A stretch of DNA of 64,000 bases, taken from assembly GCA_964498785.1 (NCBI GenBank), contig CAZCJL010000020.1, positions 7,014-71,013 on the forward strand. The letters are read 5' to 3'. Position 1 is the first letter of the stretch. Each line of letters starts with the position of its first letter. The notes below the pieces were generated by a model. The model worked only from the letters and a program-made list of their open reading frames with translations. It had not been told where the DNA came from and did not search any database. The stretch comes from Mariaggregatimicrobium sp964498785 (GTDB lineage Bacteria > Zhuqueibacterota > Zhuqueibacteria > Thermofontimicrobiales > Thiofontviventaceae). Both the position numbers and the translations under genes were made by a program. Positions 1-8,298 of this stretch are shown one piece after another.

Positions 1-8
1 TAAAACGA

Positions 9-1397
9 ATGAATCAGAAAATTAAAAGAAAAACAATTACCACAGAAATTAGTATAAACGAATTTGATGCCCAATTGACTAACCTCGATCTTTCGGTGTC
101 CGATCAGAAAGAAAAACTTCAAATTGCAAAAAATATTTTAGAAATTCCTGATAGTTTTACGGATAAAATTGAAATTATTCCAAATGGGGAATACATTGTA
201 TTTAAATGGCGGCCGAATCGCTATGATGACAGAGCTGAAAAATTACATAAAAATGCTCTGACACTGGCACGCGAAGGTAAATTGGAAGATGCTATTAAAA
301 GATGGACTCAGGCTACGCTAATAAATTCCACTGATCCTGATTATTTTTTCAATCTTGGAATTGCGTATTTCGAGAAAAAACAATTTCAAGAATCAATTGA
401 ACACCTTAATAGAGCTTTGGCAATTTGCCCATTTTATACAAAAGCTCATCTAATTCTTGGCACCGCGTTTTTAAAAATAAGAAAGTTTGAATTTGCAAAA
501 AAGCACTTGCAAAAAAGCATAAAATATTCAAAACCAATGGCTTCTGCGTATCTAAATTTAGGGGCAGTTAATAGCATTCTGAAGATGTATGATGAGGGAC
601 TTAAAATGTTTGAAAAAGCCATCGAGATTTCTCCGAATGAACCTCGCGGATATTTAGGGCTTGCAAAGATATATTCAACAATTGGTAATGATGAAAAAGC
701 AAATTTGTTTTTCAAAAAAGTAATTGAACTTGATCAAAAAGGTAATTTAGCTAACTATGCCAAAAGATCAATAGTAAGTGACAGCACAACAAATTACCCA
801 ACAGAAGATCGCGACGAAAACGAAACATTGTATCAAACCCCCGAAGAATATTACTCTGAAGGTTACCGATTATACATTAGCGGGGATTATATTAACGCAG
901 AAAAAATGTATAAAAGCTACCTTAAGATAAAACCCGATGATGATTATGTTTGGTATGCTCTCGGAGAGGCACAATTGAGAAGCAACAAGCCAGAAGATGC
1001 TGCAAATTCCTTTAAAAAAGCGATTAAACTGTATCCTAAAAAGGGATTATATTTTAAAGAATTAGCCATTGCTTTTGATGTTTTAAATAAACCGGACAAG
1101 GTAATTGCTGCCACATCTAAAGCCAAAGAGTTGGGAAAAACTGATAGCGTCATTTATTGCCTTTGGGGAAAAGCACTTTTTGACTTAGGTAAATACAGTG
1201 AAGCAGTAATGATGTTAGAACAAGCTATTGAGACGAATAAGAACAATTTTAAAGCCAAATATTTTATTGCAAAGACACATATTGAATTAAAGAATCATCA
1301 AGAAGCGATGGATATATTGTACGAATTAAAAGAAATAAAAATCAATACGCCTTTAAAAGACAAAGCAACACAGATGTACAATAAATTAAACCAATAA
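9..1397 (+). CDS. Tetratricopeptide-repeat protein
   Basis: A 462-residue soluble protein built mainly of tetratricopeptide repeats. Two blocks are visible, roughly residues 75-255 and 275-455, each with successive 34-residue helical pairs showing the A-x-x-x-F/Y and P-x-x-x-x-x-Y/W spacing typical of TPRs. The blocks are joined by a polar linker around residues 255-275. There is no signal peptide or membrane segment, so it is probably a cytoplasmic scaffold for protein-protein contacts. The first 70 residues are charged and not recognisable. A TAA lies at the very first bases of the window, so an upstream gene may end just before this start. No partner can be named from sequence. Confidence 0.8.
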   Translation: MNQKIKRKTITTEISINEFDAQLTNLDLSVSDQKEKLQIAKNILEIPDSFTDKIEIIPNGEYIVFKWRPNRYDDRAEKLHKNALTLAREGKLEDAIKRWTQATLINSTDPDYFFNLGIAYFEKKQFQESIEHLNRALAICPFYTKAHLILGTAFLKIRKFEFAKKHLQKSIKYSKPMASAYLNLGAVNSILKMYDEGLKMFEKAIEISPNEPRGYLGLAKIYSTIGNDEKANLFFKKVIELDQKGNLANYAKRSIVSDSTTNYPTEDRDENETLYQTPEEYYSEGYRLYISGDYINAEKMYKSYLKIKPDDDYVWYALGEAQLRSNKPEDAANSFKKAIKLYPKKGLYFKELAIAFDVLNKPDKVIAATSKAKELGKTDSVIYCLWGKALFDLGKYSEAVMMLEQAIETNKNNFKAKYFIAKTHIELKNHQEAMDILYELKEIKINTPLKDKATQMYNKLNQ

Positions 1398-1765
1398 AAA
1401 CACAATTAATGGGTCATATAAGATATATTATGTAAACTGGCGAATTTATTATTCACTTTTCTTCTAAACGCTCACGAAATTCTCTCCGTGCTAATACATA
1501 CTTTTACAACATTTAAACCTCTTGTTTATTAATTTGTTAAAGTTATTTCACCTATTAACCATAAATGTTTTACAATGAACACGCTGTTTCATGATGAAAC
1601 ATTAAATTATTCCTACCTCACATAATTATTACATATAAGGCGTTGATATTTATAGTACTATGATTCTTGAAGCGTTTGGCATCATATTTGTTAATAAAAT
1701 AGAAATATTATGATACTTAACTAACTGAAATATTTTAATTAACTAAGAGCACTACAACTGGTACT
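1398..1765. other. Intergenic region upstream of the TonB-like operon
   Basis: 368 AT-rich bases without a credible gene. The clear structure is a perfect inverted repeat at 1585-1601 (listed separately). No promoter with both good boxes stands out, although the region must hold the start of the following operon. Confidence 0.6.
1585..1601. promoter_or_regulatory. Perfect palindrome, operator-like
   Basis: TGTTTCAT and ATGAAACA are perfect 8-base inverted arms around a single central G. The site lies 164 bases before the TonB-like gene in an otherwise unstructured AT-rich spacer. A dimeric regulator could bind here; no regulator gene is adjacent. There is no T-run, so an intrinsic terminator is unlikely. 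Confidence 0.35.
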
Positions 1766-2776
1766 ATGTTCAATATCGCACGGAAAAGGCATATTCACAA
1801 CTTTTATTTGGCAAAGACAGTCAAAAAAGCTCCACATATTGAAGAAACAATGAATTATGGAGTTAATTTAAAACGATCAGTAGTTATATCTTTATTATTA
1901 ATAATTATTTGTTTCAATTTATATCCTTATTATACGAAACAAAAAATCTATAAAAAAATACAAGATATTTCAACATTAGAGGTTATCGATATTCCTGTTA
2001 TCGAGTTAGAACAGCCACCACCACCTCCGGTTAACATAGTAGAGCCAATGACGATGGTCAAAGTTGAAGAACCAAAAGTCGACAAGGAAAATCTGAAAGA
2101 AGAAATTAAAGAAATGGATCTTAAATTGGATATAGCAAATGATGATAATGAATTGTTATTGGCAAGTTCTCAATTGGGTGATTTCGGCTCTTTAAGTTTC
2201 TCATCGAGAAATATTGATCGTCAATCAATGGGATCATTGGACTTAGAGTATAGTCGATCTCGTCCAAATCTCAATTCGGGAAACCCCCTTTCGTTAGATC
2301 TTGGTTCGCCGGATGCAAAAGTCAATAAAAAATATAAGGAAAAATCAATTAATTTAGATACAAAATCGTTGGTCGCTCAAAATAAACCGAAAAAGCCAAA
2401 GAAACCAATATCGAATTACGAGTCAAATTTAGAAAAAGTTATTCAAGTAGATAAAGATCAATTTTTATTACGAGAGTCTGAATCAACAATTGGCACCACA
2501 GAATTTAAAACATGGAATCGAATTAACGCGGTTCTCGACCGTCTTAATAAAGATCGTTATGGTGAATTGCCTGTAAATGTCAAACGTATTTCCAATGGAC
2601 TGGCAGTTTCATTTTCCTACAGAAATGGGAAGGCTCATGATATTTTTTGGTCAAAAGGCGGAAAAGTAATTATTCGTGTTACCGGAGCACAACCAAAAAG
2701 CAATATCGATGAGTTACAAAGAGCGTATGACGCTTTATTGCGGTTGTTGTACAAAACAAATTCTTCGACGTCATGA
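1766..2776 (+). CDS. TonB-like energy-transducer protein with unrecognised C-terminus
   Basis: A 336-residue protein with the architecture of a TonB-family transducer. It has a short cytoplasmic N-terminus, one membrane anchor near residues 36-53, then a proline cluster (EQPPPPPV at about residues 85-92) followed by a long polar, Lys/Glu-rich periplasmic stretch. TonB proteins couple the inner-membrane proton gradient to outer-membrane receptors. The last ~100 residues form a compact domain, but the usual TonB C-terminal signature is not recognisable, so the partner may not be a classical TonB-dependent receptor. No ExbB or ExbD gene is nearby. An internal Met at about residue 29 could be an alternative start. 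Its stop overlaps the next start (ATGA), so it is probably translated with the secreted proteins downstream. Confidence 0.6.
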   Translation: MFNIARKRHIHNFYLAKTVKKAPHIEETMNYGVNLKRSVVISLLLIIICFNLYPYYTKQKIYKKIQDISTLEVIDIPVIELEQPPPPPVNIVEPMTMVKVEEPKVDKENLKEEIKEMDLKLDIANDDNELLLASSQLGDFGSLSFSSRNIDRQSMGSLDLEYSRSRPNLNSGNPLSLDLGSPDAKVNKKYKEKSINLDTKSLVAQNKPKKPKKPISNYESNLEKVIQVDKDQFLLRESESTIGTTEFKTWNRINAVLDRLNKDRYGELPVNVKRISNGLAVSFSYRNGKAHDIFWSKGGKVIIRVTGAQPKSNIDELQRAYDALLRLLYKTNSSTS

Positions 2777-3468
2777 CTAAAATCAAATGCTTAATAATTA
2801 TGTTACTTTTCTTTACATTATTTCTTCCTCTTTCCGCACAAGAAGTGCATAACATTTTTTCAAAAGTAAAGATTGAATTCACAAATCAAAATTATCATGC
2901 AGTGTTAAATTTATGTCGCGAAATTGAAAGAATATGTAGCATAAATCCTGTTTCAGAATGTTATTTTACAAATGTGATGAAAAATGTTTATCGCTATAAG
3001 GGATTATCTGAATTTGAAATTTATAAACAAGAATTAAAGCCGAAAAGACTTGAAAATTCTATTCAATCGCTGGAAATTAGTTATGGTCTTTATCGTGATG
3101 CAGAAATTTTATATACGTATGGGTATCTATTAGCGGTACAAGCAATATTATTGAAAAATGTGAATGATTTGGATGGTCTTGTTAAAGCCTGGAAAGGAAT
3201 TATTGAATTATATGGCCATAATAACTGGCAGGTAAATAAAGATTTAATTGAAAAAATTAAAGACTACATTAAAGTGACTGAAAAATTTGTTATTAAAGTT
3301 CCGAGTAAGAATTATGGGGGGCATTATGCAAAATTTATGATTGTCATGGCATGTGATTTAGCGGAAAATGCTCAGTTGAACTACGATGATCAAAATTTTT
3401 TTAACACATACAAAAAAAAATATAACACAAGTAAAATTAATAGGTTAATAGATAAGTTAACGGAGTAG
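2773..3468 (+). CDS. Secreted protein of unknown function (paralogue of next gene)
   Basis: 231 residues with a Sec signal peptide (hydrophobic core at residues 5-20, likely cut after LSA). The mature part is helical and aligns by eye over nearly its full length with the first ~230 residues of the next gene. Shared segments include the N-L-C-R/K-x-I stretch, a V-M-K-x-V-Y segment, the L-D-G-L-V-x-A-W block and the M-x-x-A-C-D-L-A segment. Conserved cysteines around residues 49, 55 and 63 occur in both copies and could form disulfides. It overlaps the TonB-like gene by four bases and lies five bases before its paralogue. No known domain is recognised; the helical pattern is TPR-like but not diagnostic. 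Confidence 0.65.
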   Translation: MTKIKCLIIMLLFFTLFLPLSAQEVHNIFSKVKIEFTNQNYHAVLNLCREIERICSINPVSECYFTNVMKNVYRYKGLSEFEIYKQELKPKRLENSIQSLEISYGLYRDAEILYTYGYLLAVQAILLKNVNDLDGLVKAWKGIIELYGHNNWQVNKDLIEKIKDYIKVTEKFVIKVPSKNYGGHYAKFMIVMACDLAENAQLNYDDQNFFNTYKKKYNTSKINRLIDKLTE

Positions 3469-3473
3469 CTGTT

Positions 3474-4919
3474 ATGAGAAAGTTTGGTTCTCTTTTTTTA
3501 GTGCTTTTCATCTTAATTCTCTCAACTTCTCATTTACATGCACAGAATGTAAGATCACTGTATAATAAAGTGAAAAAAGCGCACAAAGAAGATAATTTTG
3601 CCACTGTGGTAAATCTTTGTAAACAAATAATTTTGAGATGCGAGCAAAATTATCCTGATGCCGAATGTCGATATACAGATGTTATGAAACAAGTATATCA
3701 ATTTAAGGGTTTTTCAGAATACAAGCTCTATTTAAGGGAAAATAATCTGGATCGTCTTGAAGACGCTATCAATTCGCTTATTAAAAGTTATGATCTTTAT
3801 GGTGATCCATACATTTCCTTTAATTTCGGTTATATGCAATCATTATTAGCGATCAAAAGAGAAGATGGCCGAAATCTAGATGGACTTGTGAATGCATGGA
3901 GAGGTATTTTAGGATTATATGCAAATGAAGAATGGTCTGTGTCTAACGATCTGCTTGACAAATTAAAAATCTTCACCCAGCAGTCAGTTGAATTAGCGAT
4001 TACACCGTCTGATAGTGCTTTTACCACTGGGCGCTTTAATGGCTTTATGATTCAATTAGCTTGTGACCTGGCAAAAACTCGCCGGTTATCCCGGGAGGAT
4101 AGTCTGTTTTTCAACATCTACTATAGTCGAGCTGTTGAAGATGAAATAAATTTACGGGGAAATGAGTGGCGAGCCCGAGGATTTTCAGCACAAAAGCTTT
4201 TCAAAGAAAATCCAAATGATTCTACTTACAGAGTGGCGCGGAAGTATTTGGAGCTTGCTTTTCGTTTTGCAAAAAGCGCTCAAAGACAGGCTGAAATGTT
4301 GAAAGAACTTACCAAAGTTGCACTTTACATGGAAAAATATGGAAAAAAAAGCCAAAGAGAAACCGAACTACAATATGCACGGGAAAAAGCAAGTCAGGCC
4401 TATGCAATCTTAATAGAACATAGCTCTGATATTGACCGTGAGTTAGAAAATGAGATCAAAAAAGTATATGGTAATGCAATCTTTCGGCTTGTTGATTACT
4501 ATTTTAGTATGGCAACGGCAAAAGACCGCATGAATGCGTTTTACCGTGCAAAACGAGTTGGAGACGAATTATTAGTCTCGGATGGTAGCGGCGGACTTGT
4601 GCAAAAATTCGAATGGGAAGGTTATGAGGACTTGTATCTGAAACTATCTGATGTAGGTTACGAAATTGGCGAAGAACATTTCGCAGTCGATATGGTAGAT
4701 AAGGCCTGGAAAGCAGCTTTAAAAATAAATAAAATTACCCTACCACAAATTTACGGGGCTGTCCCCTCTCAAAAGGCCAAAGAATTATTACAGTTTGCCC
4801 AGGTATATCATCAGATCGCTGAACGTTTTGGTTTACAATCAGTTTTACACTGGTTGCGACCGATTATTAAAAATCTGACGAATAAATCAGTATTAACTTC
4901 ATCAGGAGGCGCATATTAA
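3474..4919 (+). CDS. Secreted helical-repeat protein of unknown function
   Basis: 481 residues with a Sec signal peptide ending near HLHAQ (about residue 24). Residues ~25-230 are paralogous to the preceding gene. The C-terminal ~250 residues are an extra helical region, rich in A-x-x-x-A and Y-A patterns, that resembles a degenerate TPR/solenoid array. The protein is probably periplasmic or surface-exposed. It belongs to the TonB-like operon: its stop shares one base with the next start (TAATG), which suggests translational coupling. No catalytic motif is visible and the function is unknown. Confidence 0.65.
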   Translation: MRKFGSLFLVLFILILSTSHLHAQNVRSLYNKVKKAHKEDNFATVVNLCKQIILRCEQNYPDAECRYTDVMKQVYQFKGFSEYKLYLRENNLDRLEDAINSLIKSYDLYGDPYISFNFGYMQSLLAIKREDGRNLDGLVNAWRGILGLYANEEWSVSNDLLDKLKIFTQQSVELAITPSDSAFTTGRFNGFMIQLACDLAKTRRLSREDSLFFNIYYSRAVEDEINLRGNEWRARGFSAQKLFKENPNDSTYRVARKYLELAFRFAKSAQRQAEMLKELTKVALYMEKYGKKSQRETELQYAREKASQAYAILIEHSSDIDRELENEIKKVYGNAIFRLVDYYFSMATAKDRMNAFYRAKRVGDELLVSDGSGGLVQKFEWEGYEDLYLKLSDVGYEIGEEHFAVDMVDKAWKAALKINKITLPQIYGAVPSQKAKELLQFAQVYHQIAERFGLQSVLHWLRPIIKNLTNKSVLTSSGGAY

Positions 4920-5455
4920 TGAGATGTCGAATCAGATGTTTGATAATCCTATTGACAATTTGTAATATATCCTTAATTTGGGGGCAGTCGGTTTTTGAGA
5001 CAACTTTTGAAAAACAAATGATCGATTATGAATATGATGTTGTTCGAACCTATAATGAACTACAAAAGTTTTTATACGATTGCGAACCGAATTCCGCTGA
5101 ACAGGAAGCATTTGAAAATCTGCTTTCGATTTATGTTGATAGAATACTGGAAATTTATAGCACCATGCAAAGATTATCTGGTTCAACACTTGAAACATAT
5201 CGTGGTGTTGCCGCACGTGCTTTAATATTTCGGACATTGACCTATTTAGAACAATCCAAAACATCAGAAGAGCATTATCGTAGAGCTGCAGATGATTATA
5301 AACAGGCGCTGCAACTCTATCAGAAAGGTCGAAATATCCCTATCATGAATAAAAGATTACCCTATGAAGTATGGATTGGCAAAAAGATGTATACTCGCCT
5401 CTCAGATTTATTGGATGATAAAAGTAAAGGGTTTGATTTGTTAGATTCTTTTTAA
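4919..5455 (+). CDS. Secreted protein of unknown function (paralogue of next gene)
   Basis: 178 residues with a Sec signal peptide (hydrophobic residues ~7-20, cut near IWGQ). The mature part matches the N-terminal half of the next gene: both have a Y-x-x-x-x-x-x-T-Y-x-E-x-Q-K start, a Y-V-x-x-I-L-E-I-Y block, the A-A-R-(A/S)-L-I-F-R-x-L-T-Y-L-E block and a Y-x-x-A-L-x-x-Y segment. This is the second paralogous pair in the operon. The ORF ends shortly after the shared region, so it may represent the core domain alone. No function can be assigned. Confidence 0.65.
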   Translation: MRCRIRCLIILLTICNISLIWGQSVFETTFEKQMIDYEYDVVRTYNELQKFLYDCEPNSAEQEAFENLLSIYVDRILEIYSTMQRLSGSTLETYRGVAARALIFRTLTYLEQSKTSEEHYRRAADDYKQALQLYQKGRNIPIMNKRLPYEVWIGKKMYTRLSDLLDDKSKGFDLLDSF

Positions 5456-5489
5456 TGATAAAAATATTTATTTATAATCGGGTAGTTAA

Positions 5490-6743
5490 ATGAAAACGCA
5501 TATTAGTAGTTTACTAATTACATTCCTGGTAATTCCTTTCTTTTGTTTCGGACAAAGTCATCATAATATTCTCATAAATAAAATGGAGGAATACGAGGAA
5601 GATATTCAAAACACATATAGCGAGTATCAAAAAGTTTATTATGAAAGAAAATCAAGCAAAAGTGAATTACTGGCGTTTGAAGAAATCATTTCTGTTTATG
5701 TTTCACAAATTCTGGAAATTTATGAAACACTTACGCTATCTTCTATTAAGATGATGGAAAAACCGCGTGATATTGCTGCGCGCTCATTGATATTTCGGGC
5801 ACTAACATATCTTGAAAAAGCACCACTAAATGTTGAGTTTTACGAAAAAGCGTGCTATGATTATTATCGTGCACTGGATATGTACAATGAAAGTAATAAA
5901 GTCCCTGTAATTTTAAAATCATTGCCTAAACCAATTCGTGTTGCGAATATTGAATATAAACGTTTAATTGATTTAATTGAAGCAAAAGGAAATGAGTTGT
6001 TTTCGTTCGGAAAGGTGAAGATTGTTCTAAAAAGCTTTAAAATTACATCAAATTTAAATGCAGAGTCTTTTGAATTTATACGCTTTAGCTCTCCTGCCCG
6101 GACAAGAAAATATACCTATGATGAGGCCGAAACCAGAATTAAGAGTGCTTTTAGCGAAATCCTATTTAACAATAATTCTAATAGTTTCTTTTTGGCATTG
6201 CCAGAAGGTTCATATTTTATTCGATCACGCACAATTGATAACCCTTTATTTCCCTATTTATCCGCTATTTATGTTCGAGCAAACCAACAACAGGAATATG
6301 TTATTGAACCCCTGGTCGATTGGATAATAATGTACGAAAATCCAACCACAAAACAACCAGATTTTTATAAAGCGAATGATTCTTTCTCCGTGAATGGCCA
6401 GGGACAGGGCAATGGTGGTTCTTCTTTTATTTCAAATTACAACAGGGAAAACAATGAAACTGTAAATCTATCGATAATCGACGATGCTATATCAAATACA
6501 ATTGAGAATGTTGATATTAATAAAATATTTAATTTACGAGATCCCTGGATTCGTAGTCGGTTTGCGAATGTCGCATCAAAAACTATTTTGATGCGCTTAT
6601 CGTCATCACAATATTATAATAGCTGGAGTAATTGGTGGGATGCATGGGAGATTTCTAAAGAAATTACATCTCAATTTAGTCCGGGAAATGCAGTACCAAC
6701 CGAATTAATACAATTGGTTCATCAGGTTTTACTGAAATTCTAA
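5490..6743 (+). CDS. Secreted two-domain protein of unknown function
   Basis: 417 residues with a Sec signal peptide (cut near CFGQS, about residue 22). Residues ~25-165 are paralogous to the preceding gene. Residues ~175-275 look like a separate beta-rich domain with alternating hydrophobics. A Gly/Asn/Ser-rich flexible stretch near residues 305-315 follows, then a helical, Trp-rich C-terminus (S-N-W-W-D-A-W near residue 380). It probably acts in the periplasm or at the outer membrane together with the TonB-like protein. No known family is recognised. Confidence 0.65.
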   Translation: MKTHISSLLITFLVIPFFCFGQSHHNILINKMEEYEEDIQNTYSEYQKVYYERKSSKSELLAFEEIISVYVSQILEIYETLTLSSIKMMEKPRDIAARSLIFRALTYLEKAPLNVEFYEKACYDYYRALDMYNESNKVPVILKSLPKPIRVANIEYKRLIDLIEAKGNELFSFGKVKIVLKSFKITSNLNAESFEFIRFSSPARTRKYTYDEAETRIKSAFSEILFNNNSNSFFLALPEGSYFIRSRTIDNPLFPYLSAIYVRANQQQEYVIEPLVDWIIMYENPTTKQPDFYKANDSFSVNGQGQGNGGSSFISNYNRENNETVNLSIIDDAISNTIENVDINKIFNLRDPWIRSRFANVASKTILMRLSSSQYYNSWSNWWDAWEISKEITSQFSPGNAVPTELIQLVHQVLLKF

Positions 6744-6758
6744 TTAAAAGGAAATAAT

Positions 6759-7742
6759 ATGCGGTTTTTTAAATACATGCTGATTCTGGGATTCTTCCTG
6801 TTAGTAGTTGCAAACGTTTCTGGACAAAGTTTTGATAAAAGTATTTTGAAAAAATATGAAGAGTGTTGGTCCGCTAAAAAAGAAACTACACTACTGGACA
6901 CAATAAAAGTCGCAATGAGTAAGAAGAAAATTGAAGAACATTTCAGAAGACATGATTTTATCCAGACTTTTGGATGCGCTTATGAAGAAAACGATATTCA
7001 ACAAAATTCGATTCGAGCTGTATATCGTGCAATCATTCAATCGACTCGGAATCGAAATGTTAAATTAAGAGATGATTTATTAGCTGCTTTACGAGCCAAT
7101 CCTCCACGTCCGGATAATTTGATGAGAGAATATTCGATTTATGTGAATATTCCACTTCAAAATGGTGTAAAAGCAGCCAGATATGAAATTAAAATACTCG
7201 ATCTCATTGCAGTTTCAACTATTGAATCTGAAATGGCGGTTTGGACACGTATCGTTACCCGATTCGCATATAAAGAGGATTTTAACAAAATAAGCGAAAC
7301 CAAACAGGTAGAGTCGGAATTTGTGCAAGTGATGCAAAGGGCACAGGAAATTCTTACTGCTATTGAAAGAAAGAAATTTTCATCAATTAAAAAAATGCTA
7401 AATATAGGTAATGTTGCAGATGTTTATCCGGAGTCAATCGATGATTTAAGTTTTGGAGACTCTATGCATTTATTTGATGAACAAAATCAAAAAAAGACTT
7501 ATTTAGGGATATATTTGGGCAAAGGCATTTTTGCAAGTGATTCACCCGATCATGGCGTCGTTGTTTGTAAATTCGGCGAAGAAAGGTTGTATGGGATTCG
7601 AATTGATACCAATACATTTCGTCGTACTACGACTATTTTTGCAGAATTAAATTACCAGGCCCCTGAAATTATTTTACAATGTTTATTCATTAAATTCGGA
7701 GCAAAAAAACCACAAGGATTACCATCGTTGGATAATTTATAA
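6759..7742 (+). CDS. Secreted protein of unknown function, last gene of the TonB-like operon
   Basis: 327 residues with an N-terminal signal peptide (hydrophobic residues 5-20, cut near VSGQS). An AAAGGAAA-type ribosome-binding site lies 7-8 bases upstream. The mature protein has a helical N-terminal part and a C-terminal part with short beta-like stretches. It shows no similarity by eye to the two paralogous pairs before it. Its place 15 bases after the previous gene puts it in the same transcription unit. No catalytic or binding motif is recognised. Confidence 0.6.
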   Translation: MRFFKYMLILGFFLLVVANVSGQSFDKSILKKYEECWSAKKETTLLDTIKVAMSKKKIEEHFRRHDFIQTFGCAYEENDIQQNSIRAVYRAIIQSTRNRNVKLRDDLLAALRANPPRPDNLMREYSIYVNIPLQNGVKAARYEIKILDLIAVSTIESEMAVWTRIVTRFAYKEDFNKISETKQVESEFVQVMQRAQEILTAIERKKFSSIKKMLNIGNVADVYPESIDDLSFGDSMHLFDEQNQKKTYLGIYLGKGIFASDSPDHGVVVCKFGEERLYGIRIDTNTFRRTTTIFAELNYQAPEIILQCLFIKFGAKKPQGLPSLDNL

Positions 7743-7805
7743 TTCTGTTAAGTCATCTCTCTCCCCAAATTTATATAATATTGACATATTTTTGTAATTT
7801 TAAGG

Positions 7806-7834
7806 TTGACTAATTCAAAAAAATTTCCTATAAT
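7806..7834 (+). promoter_or_regulatory. Sigma70-type promoter for the RRM gene
   Basis: TTGACT at 7806-7811 and a perfect TATAAT at 7829-7834 are separated by exactly 17 bases. The predicted start near 7841 would leave a leader of roughly 150 bases before the RRM gene. Confidence 0.7.
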
Positions 7835-7848
7835 TGTGTATGTTTATC

Positions 7849-7882
7849 AAAATCTAAACATGCATTATGGCATGGATTTTTT
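7849..7882 (+). terminator. Hairpin with T-run in the RRM leader (terminator or attenuator)
   Basis: AAAATC (7849-7854) and CATGC (7859-7863) pair with GCATG (7870-7874) and GATTTT (7875-7880), with a four-base bulge, followed by more T. It lies downstream of the TATAAT box, so it is either the terminator of the preceding operon or an attenuator-like element inside the RRM leader. Confidence 0.4.
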
Positions 7883-7988
7883 ATACTGGATTAGTCTTTT
7901 TTTTTAATTCAAATAAACATAAAATTAAATAATGAGGTATGTATGACATGTAATTGAACCTTAATCTTTAATCTTAGGAGGGAGACAC

Positions 7989-8270
7989 ATGAATATTTAT
8001 ATTGGCAATTTGCCAAAGGATATGGAGGAAGAAGAACTTTTTGAAATGTTCACAGAGTACGGTTCTGTCAAAACTGTCAAAATAATCCGCGATCGACATA
8101 CAAAAATTTCTCGTGGTTATGGTTTTATCGAAATGGATGATGAAAAGGCAGCGAGAGAGGCAATTAATGATTGGGATCAAGGCTCAATTGATGATAACAT
8201 CATTAGTGTTAAGGTTGCTTATTCATCACTAAAAAAACGATCCGTAATGAATCAAGCACATGCTTCTTAA
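7989..8270 (+). CDS. Small RRM-type RNA-binding protein
   Basis: 93 residues forming one RNA recognition motif. RNP2 is I-Y-I-G-N-L at residues 3-8 and RNP1 is R-G-Y-G-F-I-E-M at residues 42-49, with the last aromatic of RNP1 replaced by Met. A short basic tail follows the domain. Proteins of this size and build (known from cyanobacteria and many other bacteria) bind single-stranded RNA and are often cold-responsive. A strong AGGAGGGA ribosome-binding site at 7976-7983 fixes the start. It has its own promoter and a long leader with a hairpin, so post-transcriptional control is plausible. The symporter gene starts 28 bases downstream. Confidence 0.92.
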   Translation: MNIYIGNLPKDMEEEELFEMFTEYGSVKTVKIIRDRHTKISRGYGFIEMDDEKAAREAINDWDQGSIDDNIISVKVAYSSLKKRSVMNQAHAS

Positions 8271-8298
8271 TTCCCTTTGAAATTAGATAGGAGGGTTA

